Assembly: GCA_934120635.1 (NCBI GenBank)
Contig: CAKOUR010000010.1
Location: forward strand, 1 to 64,000
DNA: 64,000 bases
Source: an uncultured Bacilli bacterium
GTDB lineage: Bacteria > Bacillota_I > Bacilli_A > RF39 > UBA660
Direction: 5' to 3'
Below, in pieces: positions 1 through 7,567 of the stretch; the first letter of the stretch is position 1, and the number at the start of each line of letters is the position of its first letter. The position numbers and the translations under genes were made by a program. The notes under the pieces are model-generated. The model was not told where the DNA came from. It worked only from the letters and a program-made list of their open reading frames with translations, and searched no databases.

Positions 1-75
1 TAATCCTTCACAAGTAGCCCATCTACAAATATATTATATCATTAATATAAATTATCCATCTTTTTTTGCTTTTTA

Positions 76-1191
76 TTATCTACTTTTTTTAGTTAATACT
101 TTTTGGAATATTTCTGTTTCTCTTCTATGTTCATCTGCAATTGCCCTTTCTCTTTCACTAGAATAACCAGATAATTCACTTGCTTTTATACAGCTTTGCA
201 CATAATCGTATGAAGTTGATTCAATAACTCCTTGTGCACCATTATTTGTTATTTCAATTGGACTTATATTTTTTATTTCAGTAGAATTATTTGCTTCAAA
301 TTTATTATGATACATATATCCTAATATGTAGTTTGCTAAAGCATTATGTCCAGCTGTAGATATATGGAAATTACTTTCACTATTATTATATTTTTTACCA
401 ACTTCTTCTGTATCAACAAATGTAATACCATATTGCTTACATAAATTTGTTAATTCTTCATTATAAGCAATTACTAAATCTCTAAATATATTCATTTCTT
501 CACTTTTTAAACATTTTGGAATATAAGCACCTAATGTATAAATATCTGTTTTTGAATTAATCCCTAAAATAGTATCATAGTTTTTTTCCATAGCATCCAT
601 AACTTTCTTTAAAGTTTCTGGATTACTTGTTTTTTCTAAAGTGTAATAATAATTTGGTTTTTTATATCTTGCTTTATAATCTCCTTTTATTCCAAAAGGA
701 TTTGCTCCAACTTCACGCATTAAATCATTTACACCACTTGAATATATCATTACAGGCTCTTTAGTTTCTTTTAATGAAGTAGATATATTAATTTTTTCAT
801 CACCTTTTTTAGGTGTATAGATTAATCTATAGGCATTACCAACTTTTCCCAAAAATTTAGGTAAACCAATATCTGACATAACTTTTTCTAAAGCACTTAC
901 AACACTATATATTTGTGATAGTTTTATTTCTTCTAAACTTAAATTATTCTTTAAGAAATAATCAATATGCTCAGTTTTATTCATAGTAAGTGAAAAAGCA
1001 TTAATAACCTCTGGTGTTAATTCTTCACTTGTTAAAGCAGCAGCCAAATACTCTAATAATCCTTTTTTAAAGAAAGTAGATGTTGTATTTACACCTTGTG
1101 AATCGTTAAGCCCCACTATTAATAAACCATTATCTTTATAATATTGTATTAACTTTTCAATTTTTTCGTTATCTGAAACAATATTTTTCAT
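76..1191 (-). CDS. SGNH/GDSL-hydrolase-like protein, function unknown
   Basis: Predicted 371-residue soluble protein with no signal peptide or membrane segment. Three spaced motifs look like the SGNH-hydrolase blocks: GLNDSQG near residue 27 (candidate nucleophile Ser31), SSGVND at 151-156 (candidate oxyanion Asn), and FHISTAGH at 275-282 (candidate catalytic His276). The Asp normally three residues before that His is Ser here, so the triad is incomplete or supplied elsewhere. The ATG follows an AAGGGGG ribosome site, and a strong sigma-A-type promoter lies just upstream, so it is monocistronic. The SGNH assignment rests only on motif spacing; substrate unknown. Confidence 0.5.
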   Translation of the reverse strand: MKNIVSDNEKIEKLIQYYKDNGLLIVGLNDSQGVNTTSTFFKKGLLEYLAAALTSEELTPEVINAFSLTMNKTEHIDYFLKNNLSLEEIKLSQIYSVVSALEKVMSDIGLPKFLGKVGNAYRLIYTPKKGDEKINISTSLKETKEPVMIYSSGVNDLMREVGANPFGIKGDYKARYKKPNYYYTLEKTSNPETLKKVMDAMEKNYDTILGINSKTDIYTLGAYIPKCLKSEEMNIFRDLVIAYNEELTNLCKQYGITFVDTEEVGKKYNNSESNFHISTAGHNALANYILGYMYHNKFEANNSTEIKNISPIEITNNGAQGVIESTSYDYVQSCIKASELSGYSSERERAIADEHRRETEIFQKVLTKKSR

Positions 1192-1218
1192 CTAATATTC
1201 CCCCTTAAATTGCCGTTT

Positions 1219-1247
1219 ATTCTATCACAAAAAGGGATTTTTGTCAA
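1219..1247 (-). promoter_or_regulatory. Sigma-A-type promoter of the SGNH-like gene
   Basis: On the minus strand TTGACA (1247-1242) is followed after 17 bases by TAGAAT (1224-1219), about 28 bases before the start codon of the SGNH-like gene. Near-consensus housekeeping promoter. Confidence 0.8.
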
Positions 1248-1293
1248 TTTGTCTAAAAGATTCTCTTATATTACTATGATTAGGGTATAGATA

Positions 1294-1566
1294 TTAGTTA
1301 TGTTTTAAATAGTTTTCTAATTCAGATAATTTAATCTTATTATTTAAGTTTTCAATAAATATTCCATTAGAATAATTAAAAGCTAGAAATGTAATACCTT
1401 TAATTATTATTCTATGTGGCTCTAGATATGTAAGATCAGTTTTATCTATTGTTCTTAAATTACCATTGATTATAATTGGTTTAACTCTACAAAACTCACT
1501 AATAAACTCTAATCTTTTTCTTAATGATTCTTCCATTCTAACTTCTTGCTTGATAACATTTACCAT
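1294..1566 (-). CDS. Small hypothetical protein, 90 aa
   Basis: Not recognised. A short protein rich in Ile, Leu and charged residues, with no signal peptide, membrane segment or metal-binding cysteines; the N-terminal third (EESLRKRLEFISEF) is probably helical. The ATG at 1566 is chosen over a TTG three codons upstream because AAGGA sits 9 bases before the ATG, whereas the TTG would touch the ribosome site. It lies between the tRNA pair and the SGNH-like gene on the same strand. Confidence 0.55.
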   Translation of the reverse strand: MVNVIKQEVRMEESLRKRLEFISEFCRVKPIIINGNLRTIDKTDLTYLEPHRIIIKGITFLAFNYSNGIFIENLNNKIKLSELENYLKHN

Positions 1567-1603
1567 TTTAATCAATCCTTTCTTTGAAAGACTTTTTTCT
1601 AAA

Positions 1604-1637
1604 CAAGAAAAAAATCAATCCTATTTTAGAATTGATT
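1604..1637 (-). terminator. Rho-independent terminator of the tRNA unit
   Basis: Minus-strand hairpin with stem AATCAATTCTA / TAGGATTGATT (one G-U pair) and a 3-base loop, followed directly by a run of T. It lies about 50 bases past the CCA end of tRNA-Leu and before the 90-aa gene. Confidence 0.8.
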
Positions 1638-1684
1638 GTCTATTTATTCTCGAAACCTATAAAAAGTTCGAGCGGATTTCCCTA

Positions 1685-1768
1685 TGGTGCGAGTGAAGGG
1701 ACTTGAACCCCCATGGATAAACCGCTAGATCCTAAGTCTAGTGCGTCTGCCAATTTCGCCACACTCGC
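1685..1768 (-). tRNA. tRNA-Leu(UAG)
   Basis: An 84-base cloverleaf on the minus strand: acceptor GCGAGTG pairs with CACTCGC, the T arm is GGTTCAAGTCC-like, and the anticodon loop CTTAGGA carries TAG between CTAGA/TCTAG stem strands. The variable arm is of the longer, leucine type. The 3' CCA (1687-1685) is encoded. It reads CUN leucine codons. It is 12 bases downstream of the other tRNA and shares its promoter. Confidence 0.95.
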
Positions 1769-1780
1769 ATATAATTAATA

Positions 1781-1857
1781 TGGTGGACCCTGATGGACTC
1801 GAACCATCGACCGCCCGGTTATGAGCCGGATGCTCTAACCAACTGAGCTAAGGGTCC
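1781..1857 (-). tRNA. tRNA with CAU anticodon, probably tRNA-Ile2
   Basis: A 77-base cloverleaf with encoded CCA: acceptor GGACCCT/AGGGTCC, D arm TAGCTCAGTTGGTTAGAGC, anticodon loop CTCATAA. The anticodon is CAU, shared by initiator Met, elongator Met and the lysidine-modified Ile tRNA. The GGACC start and the arm sequences match my memory of Bacillus tRNA-Ile2 much better than elongator tRNA-Met, which begins GGCGG, so Ile(k2C-AU) is preferred. If right, TilS must modify it. Confidence 0.8.
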
Positions 1858-1867
1858 GTATGCACTA

Positions 1868-1896
1868 ATAATAGCACATTTTTTCTTCTTAATCAA
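1868..1896 (-). promoter_or_regulatory. tRNA operon promoter
   Basis: Minus strand TTGATT (1896-1891), 17-base spacer, TATTAT (1873-1868) with an extended TGC just before the -10 box. It ends about 11 bases before the first tRNA nucleotide. Confidence 0.75.
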
Positions 1897-1931
1897 TAAT
1901 TTTTCTAAAATTTTTATATTTTAACAAATAG

Positions 1932-2381
1932 TTAATAAATAGTTTTATTCATATTAGCATAATCATTCATTAATTTTAAACATTCTTCATGAGAAATTTG
2001 ATGAAGAGATAACTTACTCCCCTTATTCCCAGAACGAATAAACTGATAAATAAAATCATCACGAAATCCAATCTTTTCAGCATCTTTTAAATCTGTTCCA
2101 TAATAAACTTCACTTATATTTGCCCACATAATTGCAGATAAACACATTGGACAAGGATATCCAGTAGCATACAAAACACAACCAGATAAATCATATGTTC
2201 CCAATTTTCTAGAAGCCTCACGAATTGCATTCATCTCAGCATGCTCCGTAGGATCATGATGTAAAAGTACTGTATTAGAAGATACAGCAATAATTTTCCC
2301 ATCTTTAACTATTGTCGCTCCAAATGGACCACCATAGCCATTCTGAGAAGTTTCTCTTGCCAATTCAATTGCTTCTTTCAT
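1932..2381 (-). CDS. guaD: Guanine deaminase / cytidine-deaminase-fold nucleoside deaminase
   Basis: A 149-residue zinc deaminase. The motif DPTEHAEMNAIR supplies the HAE zinc/proton-shuttle site and PCPMCLSAI the two cysteine ligands. GGPFGATIVKDG near the N-terminus and the FIYQFI segment near the C-terminus match Bacillus GuaD rather than TadA, so conversion of guanine to xanthine in purine salvage is the likely reaction. Length is normal for the family. It is the last gene of a minus-strand run, 9 bases after the Smr gene. TadA or another base deaminase is the alternative. Confidence 0.82.
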   Translation of the reverse strand: MKEAIELARETSQNGYGGPFGATIVKDGKIIAVSSNTVLLHHDPTEHAEMNAIREASRKLGTYDLSGCVLYATGYPCPMCLSAIMWANISEVYYGTDLKDAEKIGFRDDFIYQFIRSGNKGSKLSLHQISHEECLKLMNDYANMNKTIY

Positions 2382-2390
2382 TTGTCCACC

Positions 2391-2657
2391 TTACCTTTGT
2401 TTTATTTTAACAACCGTACACCCAACATTTTCACCACAAATATGAAAATCTAAAACTTTTTTATTTCGAGATAATGCCTCATGTGTTGCTTCCTTAACAA
2501 TTCCAGTACCAATTCCATGAATAATCAAAATTTCTAAATATCCAAGTTCATAAGCCTCATCAACAAAATCATTCACCATAACCCTAGCACTTTCTCGATC
2601 AAAGCCATGCAAATCTATTTTAGGTAATCTATCTAAAAAAATATCATTTACTTTCAT
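2391..2657 (-). CDS. Smr domain protein (stand-alone MutS2 C-terminal-like)
   Basis: An 88-residue protein made almost entirely of a Smr domain: IDLHGFDRESA near the N-terminus (the LDLHG motif), IIHGIGTGIVKEA in the middle (the HGxGxG motif), and a GCTVVKI end. Smr domains bind or cut nucleic acids and are usually fused to MutS2; here the domain stands alone. The second Met (2657) is taken as start because GGGGAAG lies 6 bases before it, while the upstream in-frame start has no ribosome site. It sits between the sensor kinase and guaD. Confidence 0.85.
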   Translation of the reverse strand: MKVNDIFLDRLPKIDLHGFDRESARVMVNDFVDEAYELGYLEILIIHGIGTGIVKEATHEALSRNKKVLDFHICGENVGCTVVKIKQR

Positions 2658-2684
2658 ATTCACTTCCCCTATAACCATAAAACA

Positions 2685-3926
2685 TTATAACATAGTAATT
2701 GGTAATTTTACAACAACCTTTGTCCCTTTACCTAACTCAGAAAAATAATCTAAAGTCCCTTCATGAGCCTTAATAATTTCATTAGATAAACTTACCCCTA
2801 ATCCAGTTCCTTTTACTTTCGTCGTAAAAAACATTTCCTTCATATGAGATAAAGTCTCTTTATCCATACCACTTCCGTTATCAATAACTTCAATACAATA
2901 ATGCTTATTTTGTATTTTAGCATTAACTAAAATCTTTCCATGACCAGACATTGCTTCTAAACTATTTTTAATCAAATTAACAAAAACTTGCTTTAAACGA
3001 CTATAATCTCCCATTATATATACATCATCCTCATTTTGAGCAAAATTCATTTCAAACAAAACATTTTTCCCCTTTATCAATAAATTTAAATCACTTTCTA
3101 ACTCCTCCAGCAACATATTAACATCAACATAATCCTTCTCTATTTTTATCTTACTAAACTCCATAAAATCATTCATAATATCAAGACTTCTATTTAACTC
3201 TTGTCGAACAATTGGAATATATCTTTCAACTTGACTACAATCATTAACATTTAACATATCCAAATATCCCTTACAAACAGCAATAGGATTCTTTACTTCA
3301 TGAGTAATTTTAAATAATGAATTTTTAATTTGTTTATCCTTCTCAAGCTCAGAAACAGACAAATATAAAGAAGTAACCTGTTCTGCCAATTTAAATAAAT
3401 GTAATAAAGAAAAAGGTAATATATAAAATAACAACATATAAAAACATAAACGAATAACAGAAACAACATCACTAGAAGTAAAAACATAATAATATTCCAT
3501 CGTAAAGAAAAATCCTTGTAAAACTGCAATTAATAAAATAAATGTATTATCCCTTATCTTTCTCTTCTTTCCAATTACCCACATCAAATAATAACAACTA
3601 AACTTAATTAACATAAAAATAATATGTAAATGCAAATAAAAATAAGAATATAAAATAACAATCATCGATAAAAGAACCCCTACACTAGGCTGTTTTTTCA
3701 AATAAGCAACAATAATTGGTAAATTACAAAATAATAATCCAAGCGAATTTCTATCAATATTTCCATAGCGAAAACATAAATACATAGAAGTAACCAATGA
3801 AACATCTAAAATTAAATTACTATACTTCTCCATACAAACTTCCCTATAACAATTATAAATAAAAAAAACTAAAATAGGAAACATCATTAAAATAATATTT
3901 AATATAATATCTTCCATAAAATACAT
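2685..3926 (-). CDS. Membrane sensor histidine kinase, orphan, KinB-like
   Basis: Predicted 413-residue kinase. The first ~180 residues hold about six membrane spans and no obvious extracellular sensor domain. An H-box THEVKNP follows (phosphoacceptor His209), then an N-box (VNLIKNSLEA, 315-324) and ATP-lid glycines DNGSG (349-353) and GTGLGVS (373-379). No response regulator lies beside it, the usual arrangement for sporulation phosphorelay kinases such as KinB, and the HEVKNP H-box is of that kind. Three Spo0A-box-like sites lie upstream, so Spo0A may control it. ATG follows GAGGG. Kinase identity is sure; partner is inference. Confidence 0.88.
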   Translation of the reverse strand: MYFMEDIILNIILMMFPILVFFIYNCYREVCMEKYSNLILDVSLVTSMYLCFRYGNIDRNSLGLLFCNLPIIVAYLKKQPSVGVLLSMIVILYSYFYLHLHIIFMLIKFSCYYLMWVIGKKRKIRDNTFILLIAVLQGFFFTMEYYYVFTSSDVVSVIRLCFYMLLFYILPFSLLHLFKLAEQVTSLYLSVSELEKDKQIKNSLFKITHEVKNPIAVCKGYLDMLNVNDCSQVERYIPIVRQELNRSLDIMNDFMEFSKIKIEKDYVDVNMLLEELESDLNLLIKGKNVLFEMNFAQNEDDVYIMGDYSRLKQVFVNLIKNSLEAMSGHGKILVNAKIQNKHYCIEVIDNGSGMDKETLSHMKEMFFTTKVKGTGLGVSLSNEIIKAHEGTLDYFSELGKGTKVVVKLPITML

Positions 3927-3975
3927 AATATCCCTCTTTTCTTCATCTAAAGAATACTAAAAACAAAAAGATATT

Positions 3976-4013
3976 TTTGTCGAATGATGTCGAATAAGTA
4001 AAACTTTGTCGAA
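3976..4013 (-). promoter_or_regulatory. Cluster of three Spo0A (0A) box-like sites
   Basis: TTTGTCGAA occurs at 3976-3984 and 4005-4013, and GATGTCGAA at 3986-3994. They are direct repeats with start-to-start distances of 10 and 19 bases, within 90 bases upstream of the sensor kinase start. The known Spo0A consensus is TTTGTCRAA. On the kinase strand the most downstream box overlaps a TCGACA that could act as a -35 element, with TAGTAT about 18 bases later. Binding is inferred from sequence only. Confidence 0.7.
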
Positions 4014-4018
4014 ATAAA

Positions 4019-4051
4019 GAAAAAAAGTAGAAGACTTTTTATACTTCTACT
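4019..4051 (-). terminator. Terminator after the EIIB-like gene
   Basis: Minus-strand hairpin AGTAGAAG / CTTCTACT with a 10-base loop and a run of seven T. Its 5' stem overlaps the stop codon of the EIIB-like gene, so the kinase downstream is transcribed from its own 0A-box region. Confidence 0.8.
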
Positions 4052-4361
4052 TCAACTCATCAATATATTTTTTTAATTTTTTAGCGTCTTTTCCAAAAAT
4101 AATTTTTAATTGATCTTCTATCTCAACAACCCCTTTAGCCCCAAGTTTCATAATTCCTTCCTTGTTTGCTTTTGTTACATCTTTTAAAGTAACCTTAAAC
4201 CGAGACATTTCGACTTCAGTATCAATAATATTATCTTTACCTCCAAGATACTCGACCAATTTATTAATTTCTAGTTTAAAATCTTTACTATTTGCACGAA
4301 TAACAGCCAAAAATATAACAATTAAAACAGTAACAATAATAAAATAATGTATTGGTTGCAT
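4047..4361 (-). CDS. Membrane-anchored EIIB-like protein lacking the phospho-cysteine
   Basis: A 104-residue protein: one N-terminal membrane span (residues 5-22), a short linker, then a domain resembling the glucose-family PTS EIIB domain (LVEYLGGKDNI, SRFKVTLKD, LGAKGVVE, QLKIIFGKDA). In active EIIB a Cys is phosphorylated in the stretch before the conserved Arg; the aligned position here appears to be Glu51. With no EIIC transporter nearby it is probably a sensory or structural relative, not a sugar phosphotransferase. ATG after AGGTGGAG. Confidence 0.7.
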   Translation of the reverse strand: MQPIHYFIIVTVLIVIFLAVIRANSKDFKLEINKLVEYLGGKDNIIDTEVEMSRFKVTLKDVTKANKEGIMKLGAKGVVEIEDQLKIIFGKDAKKLKKYIDELK

Positions 4362-4418
4362 TTCTCCACCTCACTTTAAATTATACAACAAAATATCCAA
4401 TTTAACAATCCTTAAAAC

Positions 4419-4456
4419 TTTTTCTTTCTTTCAACTTTACCTAAAAGAAAGAAAAA
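4419..4456. repeat. 13-bp perfect inverted repeat between genes
   Basis: TTTTTCTTTCTTT and AAAGAAAGAAAAA are separated by 12 bases, between the polytopic membrane protein gene and the EIIB-like gene. The hairpin would form on either strand, but the minus-strand T run after it is poor (GTTTT), so it may be an attenuator or a weak terminator. Confidence 0.5.
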
Positions 4457-4466
4457 CATAAGTATT

Positions 4467-5975
4467 TTATTTCAAATAATATTTATATTCCTTATTTCTA
4501 ATTTGAATAGAAAACCAAATTCGAGAAGCCTTATCCAAATCCTTATTTACTGATAAATAAACGCCATCCTTATAATTTCCCGGTGTCTTATCATAAAAGG
4601 AAGAAGTATAATCTTTACCATCTAACGTATATCCCAAAGTAGCATAATTAGATAAAAAAGAAAAATTATCCATACCTAATTGATCGCTCTCCATTAATAC
4701 ATTCAATATCAAACCTTGTCCACTTTGAATAGAATATTCTCCCTTAAACTTCTGCCCCCTAACCTCATAATCATAAGAATAAGAAAATTTATCCTTCAAT
4801 TCATAAGACTTAAATTTTAAAGTTCCACTACCTAAAACTGTATCAGATAAATTCAGTTCATTTCCTAAATTTAAAGATCTAGTACTAGACTTTTCATCTA
4901 AAGAAACTGGTTTTAATAAAACAACTTTATCATCAGAATAAATCAACTTCATCTCATCACTAAGCTCACTATTAGAAACAGAAAACAAAAATACATACAA
5001 CTGATTTCCTGAAATTTTTTGTTTCTGATAAACAGTTCCTAAATCAGAAAAATAATTTGCATAGCGAACACCAGAAGAATAACTATTACTCTTTGTTTTC
5101 AAAATTACATTAGCATCTTCTAATACTCTTTCTCCTCCTCTAGAAGAAATCATAATTCGAACTGCAACAAAAGAATGTTCCAAATCACCAACCATAGCCC
5201 CTTTAGAATCTCTAGCAGTAATATAAGAATCAACTACCTGAAAATTAAAATTATCCGAAGAAAAATTCTCCTTCTCACCATATACTTTATGAATGACTTC
5301 TTTATCAACAGTAAACATACTAATCCCAATTACTAAAAGAACAATAATAATTAAATAAATAAATGCCTTATTCTCTAAATAATAATATTTTAATTCTCTA
5401 ATACCACGATGAATCTTTCTTTGAGCAACCTCAGTTCCTCCAACAGTAAACTCAACTTCCTCACTATCAGAAACATCTTCCCCTAATTCTTCCAAATCCT
5501 TAACAAAATTAAATTTCTTAATATCAAAACCTAATCCCCTAATAATAAGAAAAATTAAAGATAAGTATTGTACAACAATCAAAATTCGAAGCAAATCTCT
5601 ATACAGCAGTAGCGTCTTAACTTCTAAAACAGAAATATAAATAGTATGTAATCCCCCATAAGAAATCTGAATCATCACTCCCGTTAAAAAATACAAAAGA
5701 ATAAATAATAAATATAAAATTCTAGGCTTCTTTTTATATCGCATCAAAGCATAAACGACCAAGCAAATCGCAATAGATAAAACAATCACAATAATATAAT
5801 AATTTGTAATATAAGAAACAGCATCTAATTTACTTACACTACCCCGAATAAATCCATTATAAAATTGCAAAATCTGATTAACCTTCATCGTAAGATAAAA
5901 AGATAAACAAAATAAAATTAAATGAATAATTTTAAAATGACGAATTAAAAATCCATAAGGTTTTCTTAGTATCAT
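4467..5975 (-). CDS. Polytopic membrane protein with extracytoplasmic C-terminal domain
   Basis: Not recognised. About 502 residues. Four membrane spans fill the first 150 residues, an acidic cytoplasmic loop follows (EELGEDVSDSEEVEF), a fifth span lies near residue 210-228, and about 275 residues of predicted beta-rich domain end the protein outside the cell. The Met at 5975 is preferred because AGGTGG lies 8 bases before it; four upstream in-frame codons overlap that site. It lies between the LysM gene and the EIIB-like gene, probably co-transcribed with the latter. Confidence 0.6.
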   Translation of the reverse strand: MILRKPYGFLIRHFKIIHLILFCLSFYLTMKVNQILQFYNGFIRGSVSKLDAVSYITNYYIIVIVLSIAICLVVYALMRYKKKPRILYLLFILLYFLTGVMIQISYGGLHTIYISVLEVKTLLLYRDLLRILIVVQYLSLIFLIIRGLGFDIKKFNFVKDLEELGEDVSDSEEVEFTVGGTEVAQRKIHRGIRELKYYYLENKAFIYLIIIVLLVIGISMFTVDKEVIHKVYGEKENFSSDNFNFQVVDSYITARDSKGAMVGDLEHSFVAVRIMISSRGGERVLEDANVILKTKSNSYSSGVRYANYFSDLGTVYQKQKISGNQLYVFLFSVSNSELSDEMKLIYSDDKVVLLKPVSLDEKSSTRSLNLGNELNLSDTVLGSGTLKFKSYELKDKFSYSYDYEVRGQKFKGEYSIQSGQGLILNVLMESDQLGMDNFSFLSNYATLGYTLDGKDYTSSFYDKTPGNYKDGVYLSVNKDLDKASRIWFSIQIRNKEYKYYLK

Positions 5976-6033
5976 TATATCAACCACCTATTATAAATAA
6001 AATTATACACTAAAAAAAAAGAAATGAAAAGAA

Positions 6034-6486
6034 TTATTTTTTAGGAAATCCAATAATTTGACCTTCTCTTAAATAAATTTTTTCATTCCAATTCATTAAT
6101 TCCTCAATAGAAAGATTAAACTTTTTCAAAATATCATTTAATGTTTCATTTTCTTTCACTAAATATAAAGAAATATTATCAGCAGGTAACATCAACGATT
6201 GATTAGGATATATATAATCATCTTTTTCTAACCCATTAAGTTGCAATAGTAAATTATAATCAATCCCCTTAGCCTTAGCAATTTCATAAATATTATCTCC
6301 CTTTTTGACTGTATAATACTGATAAATTCTTCCACTCCTTACAGGAACTACCACTAAAGAGCCAGTAGTAACTTCATAAATAGGAGAAAAACCATTTATC
6401 CTTCTAAGTTCATTCTCATTCATCCCATAATTACTAGAAATTGAAGATAAAGTATCCTCTGACCTAACCGTATAAACTTCATACAT
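6034..6486 (-). CDS. Triple-LysM protein without signal peptide
   Basis: About 150 residues forming three LysM modules in tandem (YTVRSEDTLSSIS..., YTVKKGDNIYEIA..., YLVKENETLNDIL...). LysM binds N-acetylglucosamine glycans such as peptidoglycan. With the Met at 6486, supported by a GGAAGTGG site upstream, the protein begins directly with the first module and has no export signal. Signal-less LysM proteins are known as spore-coat or mother-cell proteins (SafA type), which would suit the sporulation genes in this window; that link is inference. It is divergent from rpmB. Confidence 0.75.
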   Translation of the reverse strand: MYEVYTVRSEDTLSSISSNYGMNENELRRINGFSPIYEVTTGSLVVVPVRSGRIYQYYTVKKGDNIYEIAKAKGIDYNLLLQLNGLEKDDYIYPNQSLMLPADNISLYLVKENETLNDILKKFNLSIEELMNWNEKIYLREGQIIGFPKK

Positions 6487-6553
6487 AAACACCACTTCCA
6501 TAGTTAAAATATGCAAAAAAAAGACTTTTGACACAAAAAGGAAAGCAAAAGGT

Positions 6554-6582
6554 TTGACTTAAAGTTATTTTTATGATATAGT
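6554..6582 (+). promoter_or_regulatory. rpmB promoter
   Basis: TTGACT (6554-6559), 17-base spacer, TATAGT (6577-6582), with an extended TGA before the -10. It lies about 30 bases before the rpmB start codon. Confidence 0.85.
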
Positions 6583-6613
6583 TTTAATGCAATTCATTTC
6601 AAGGAGGGATAAT

Positions 6614-6808
6614 ATGGCAAAAAATATATCAAGTAAAAAAACAAATATGGCAAATAACAGACCAAACTGTTTAAAAGTAACTAAAAAAGCACAAAAAGTA
6701 AACTTACAAAAAGTTAGAATTGAAGATGAAAACGGAAATACTGTAAAAGTAAGATTAAGTGCTAGAGAAATTAGAGCCGCTAAAAAAACTGCTGCAGTTG
6801 CTGCTTAA
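6614..6808 (+). CDS. rpmB: Large-subunit ribosomal protein bL28
   Basis: A 64-residue basic protein. The segment KVNLQKVRIEDENG and the ending KVRLSAREIRAAKK match the bL28 core (NLQKVRI...VRVSARAL). The N-terminal zinc-type cysteines seen in some bL28 forms are absent apart from one Cys. The ATG at 6614 is chosen because AAGGAGGG precedes it; an ATG nine codons earlier lacks one. It stands divergent to the LysM gene and convergent with rpe; in Bacillus rpmB also neighbours the prpC-prkC-rsgA-rpe cluster, which supports the call. Confidence 0.85.
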   Translation: MAKNISSKKTNMANNRPNCLKVTKKAQKVNLQKVRIEDENGNTVKVRLSAREIRAAKKTAAVAA

Positions 6809-6819
6809 CAATAAAAATG

Positions 6820-6845
6820 CTTCTCAAAAAATGAGAAGTTTTTTT
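6820..6845 (+). terminator. rpmB terminator
   Basis: Hairpin CTTCTCA / TGAGAAG with a 5-base loop followed by seven T, 12 bases after the rpmB stop codon. Confidence 0.85.
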
Positions 6846-6934
6846 ATACAATAATTTATTTATCCTACTAGCAAATCCCTATCCATTAGGTTTCAATCAT
6901 TTCAGTATTTTTAACTCAAAAAAAGAGTACCCAG

Positions 6935-7567
6935 CTAATCAAGCAATGAATTTACTCTTTCTATATAATTATCAGACTTAACAATATAAGAACCAACTAC
7001 AGCAACATCAGCATCTTTTACCAAAGAAATTGTTTTATCATTAATTCCTCCATCTACTTCAATTAATACAGACAACTGATTTTTATCAATATAATTCTTT
7101 AACATAACAATCTTATCTTTAGTATCTAAAATAAAAGATTGCCCCCCCCGACCAGGAATAACACTCATCAAAAGAATCATGTCAATCTTATCTAAATATG
7201 GATAAATATCTTGAATATCTGTATCTGGACAAATCGCTATTCCACATCGATACCCCATATCATGAATCCTCTGAATATTTTCTAAAATATCTTGTTTTGT
7301 CTCCAAATGAAAAGTAATAGACTCAATATTTAAACCTATAAATCGATCTAAATAAGAAGAAACATCCTCAACCATCAAATGAATCTGAAGTTTAAAGCAA
7401 GAAAGATTATTAATACTTTTAATTTCATCCATATCCTGAAATTGAATATTATCAACCAGCTTCCCATCCATAACATCAATATGAAGATAACTAATACCAG
7501 TCTGATTTAACTTATCTACAGAAGAAATTCTATCTGAAGCATCCAATAATGAAGCAGAAATTTTCAT
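6935..7567 (-). CDS. rpe: Ribulose-phosphate 3-epimerase
   Basis: A 210-residue TIM-barrel enzyme that interconverts ribulose 5-phosphate and xylulose 5-phosphate in the pentose phosphate pathway. Visible family motifs: ISASLLDAS at the start, HIDVMDGKLVDN (metal His and catalytic Asp), HLMVEDV, PGRGGQSF (phosphate site) and EVDGGI (second catalytic Asp). It overlaps the rsgA stop by 4 bases and is the last gene of the rlmN-prpC-prkC-rsgA-rpe operon. The PGRGGQ codons include a run of eight G, unusual in such AT-rich DNA. Confidence 0.95.
   Translation of the reverse strand: MKISASLLDASDRISSVDKLNQTGISYLHIDVMDGKLVDNIQFQDMDEIKSINNLSCFKLQIHLMVEDVSSYLDRFIGLNIESITFHLETKQDILENIQRIHDMGYRCGIAICPDTDIQDIYPYLDKIDMILLMSVIPGRGGQSFILDTKDKIVMLKNYIDKNQLSVLIEVDGGINDKTISLVKDADVAVVGSYIVKSDNYIERVNSLLD

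Noticed and set aside
1466..1696. A 76-codon plus-strand ORF
   Set aside because: It runs through the tRNA terminator and the antisense of the 90-aa gene; no ribosome site and no coding signal.
1781..1857. Calling the CAU tRNA initiator or elongator Met
   Set aside because: The GGACCC acceptor and arms fit tRNA-Ile2 better; an initiator lacks the GGACC start. Not fully excluded.
3201..3215. Another TTGTCGAA inside the kinase gene
   Set aside because: It is within coding sequence, single, and away from the promoter, so taken as chance.
4467..5975. Assigning the five-span protein to a named family
   Set aside because: Spans and acidic loop are clear, but no motif was strong enough to name it.
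6846..6934. Possible spoVM between rpmB and rpe, as in Bacillus
   Set aside because: Both strands read: only very short frames with no SpoVM-like sequence.
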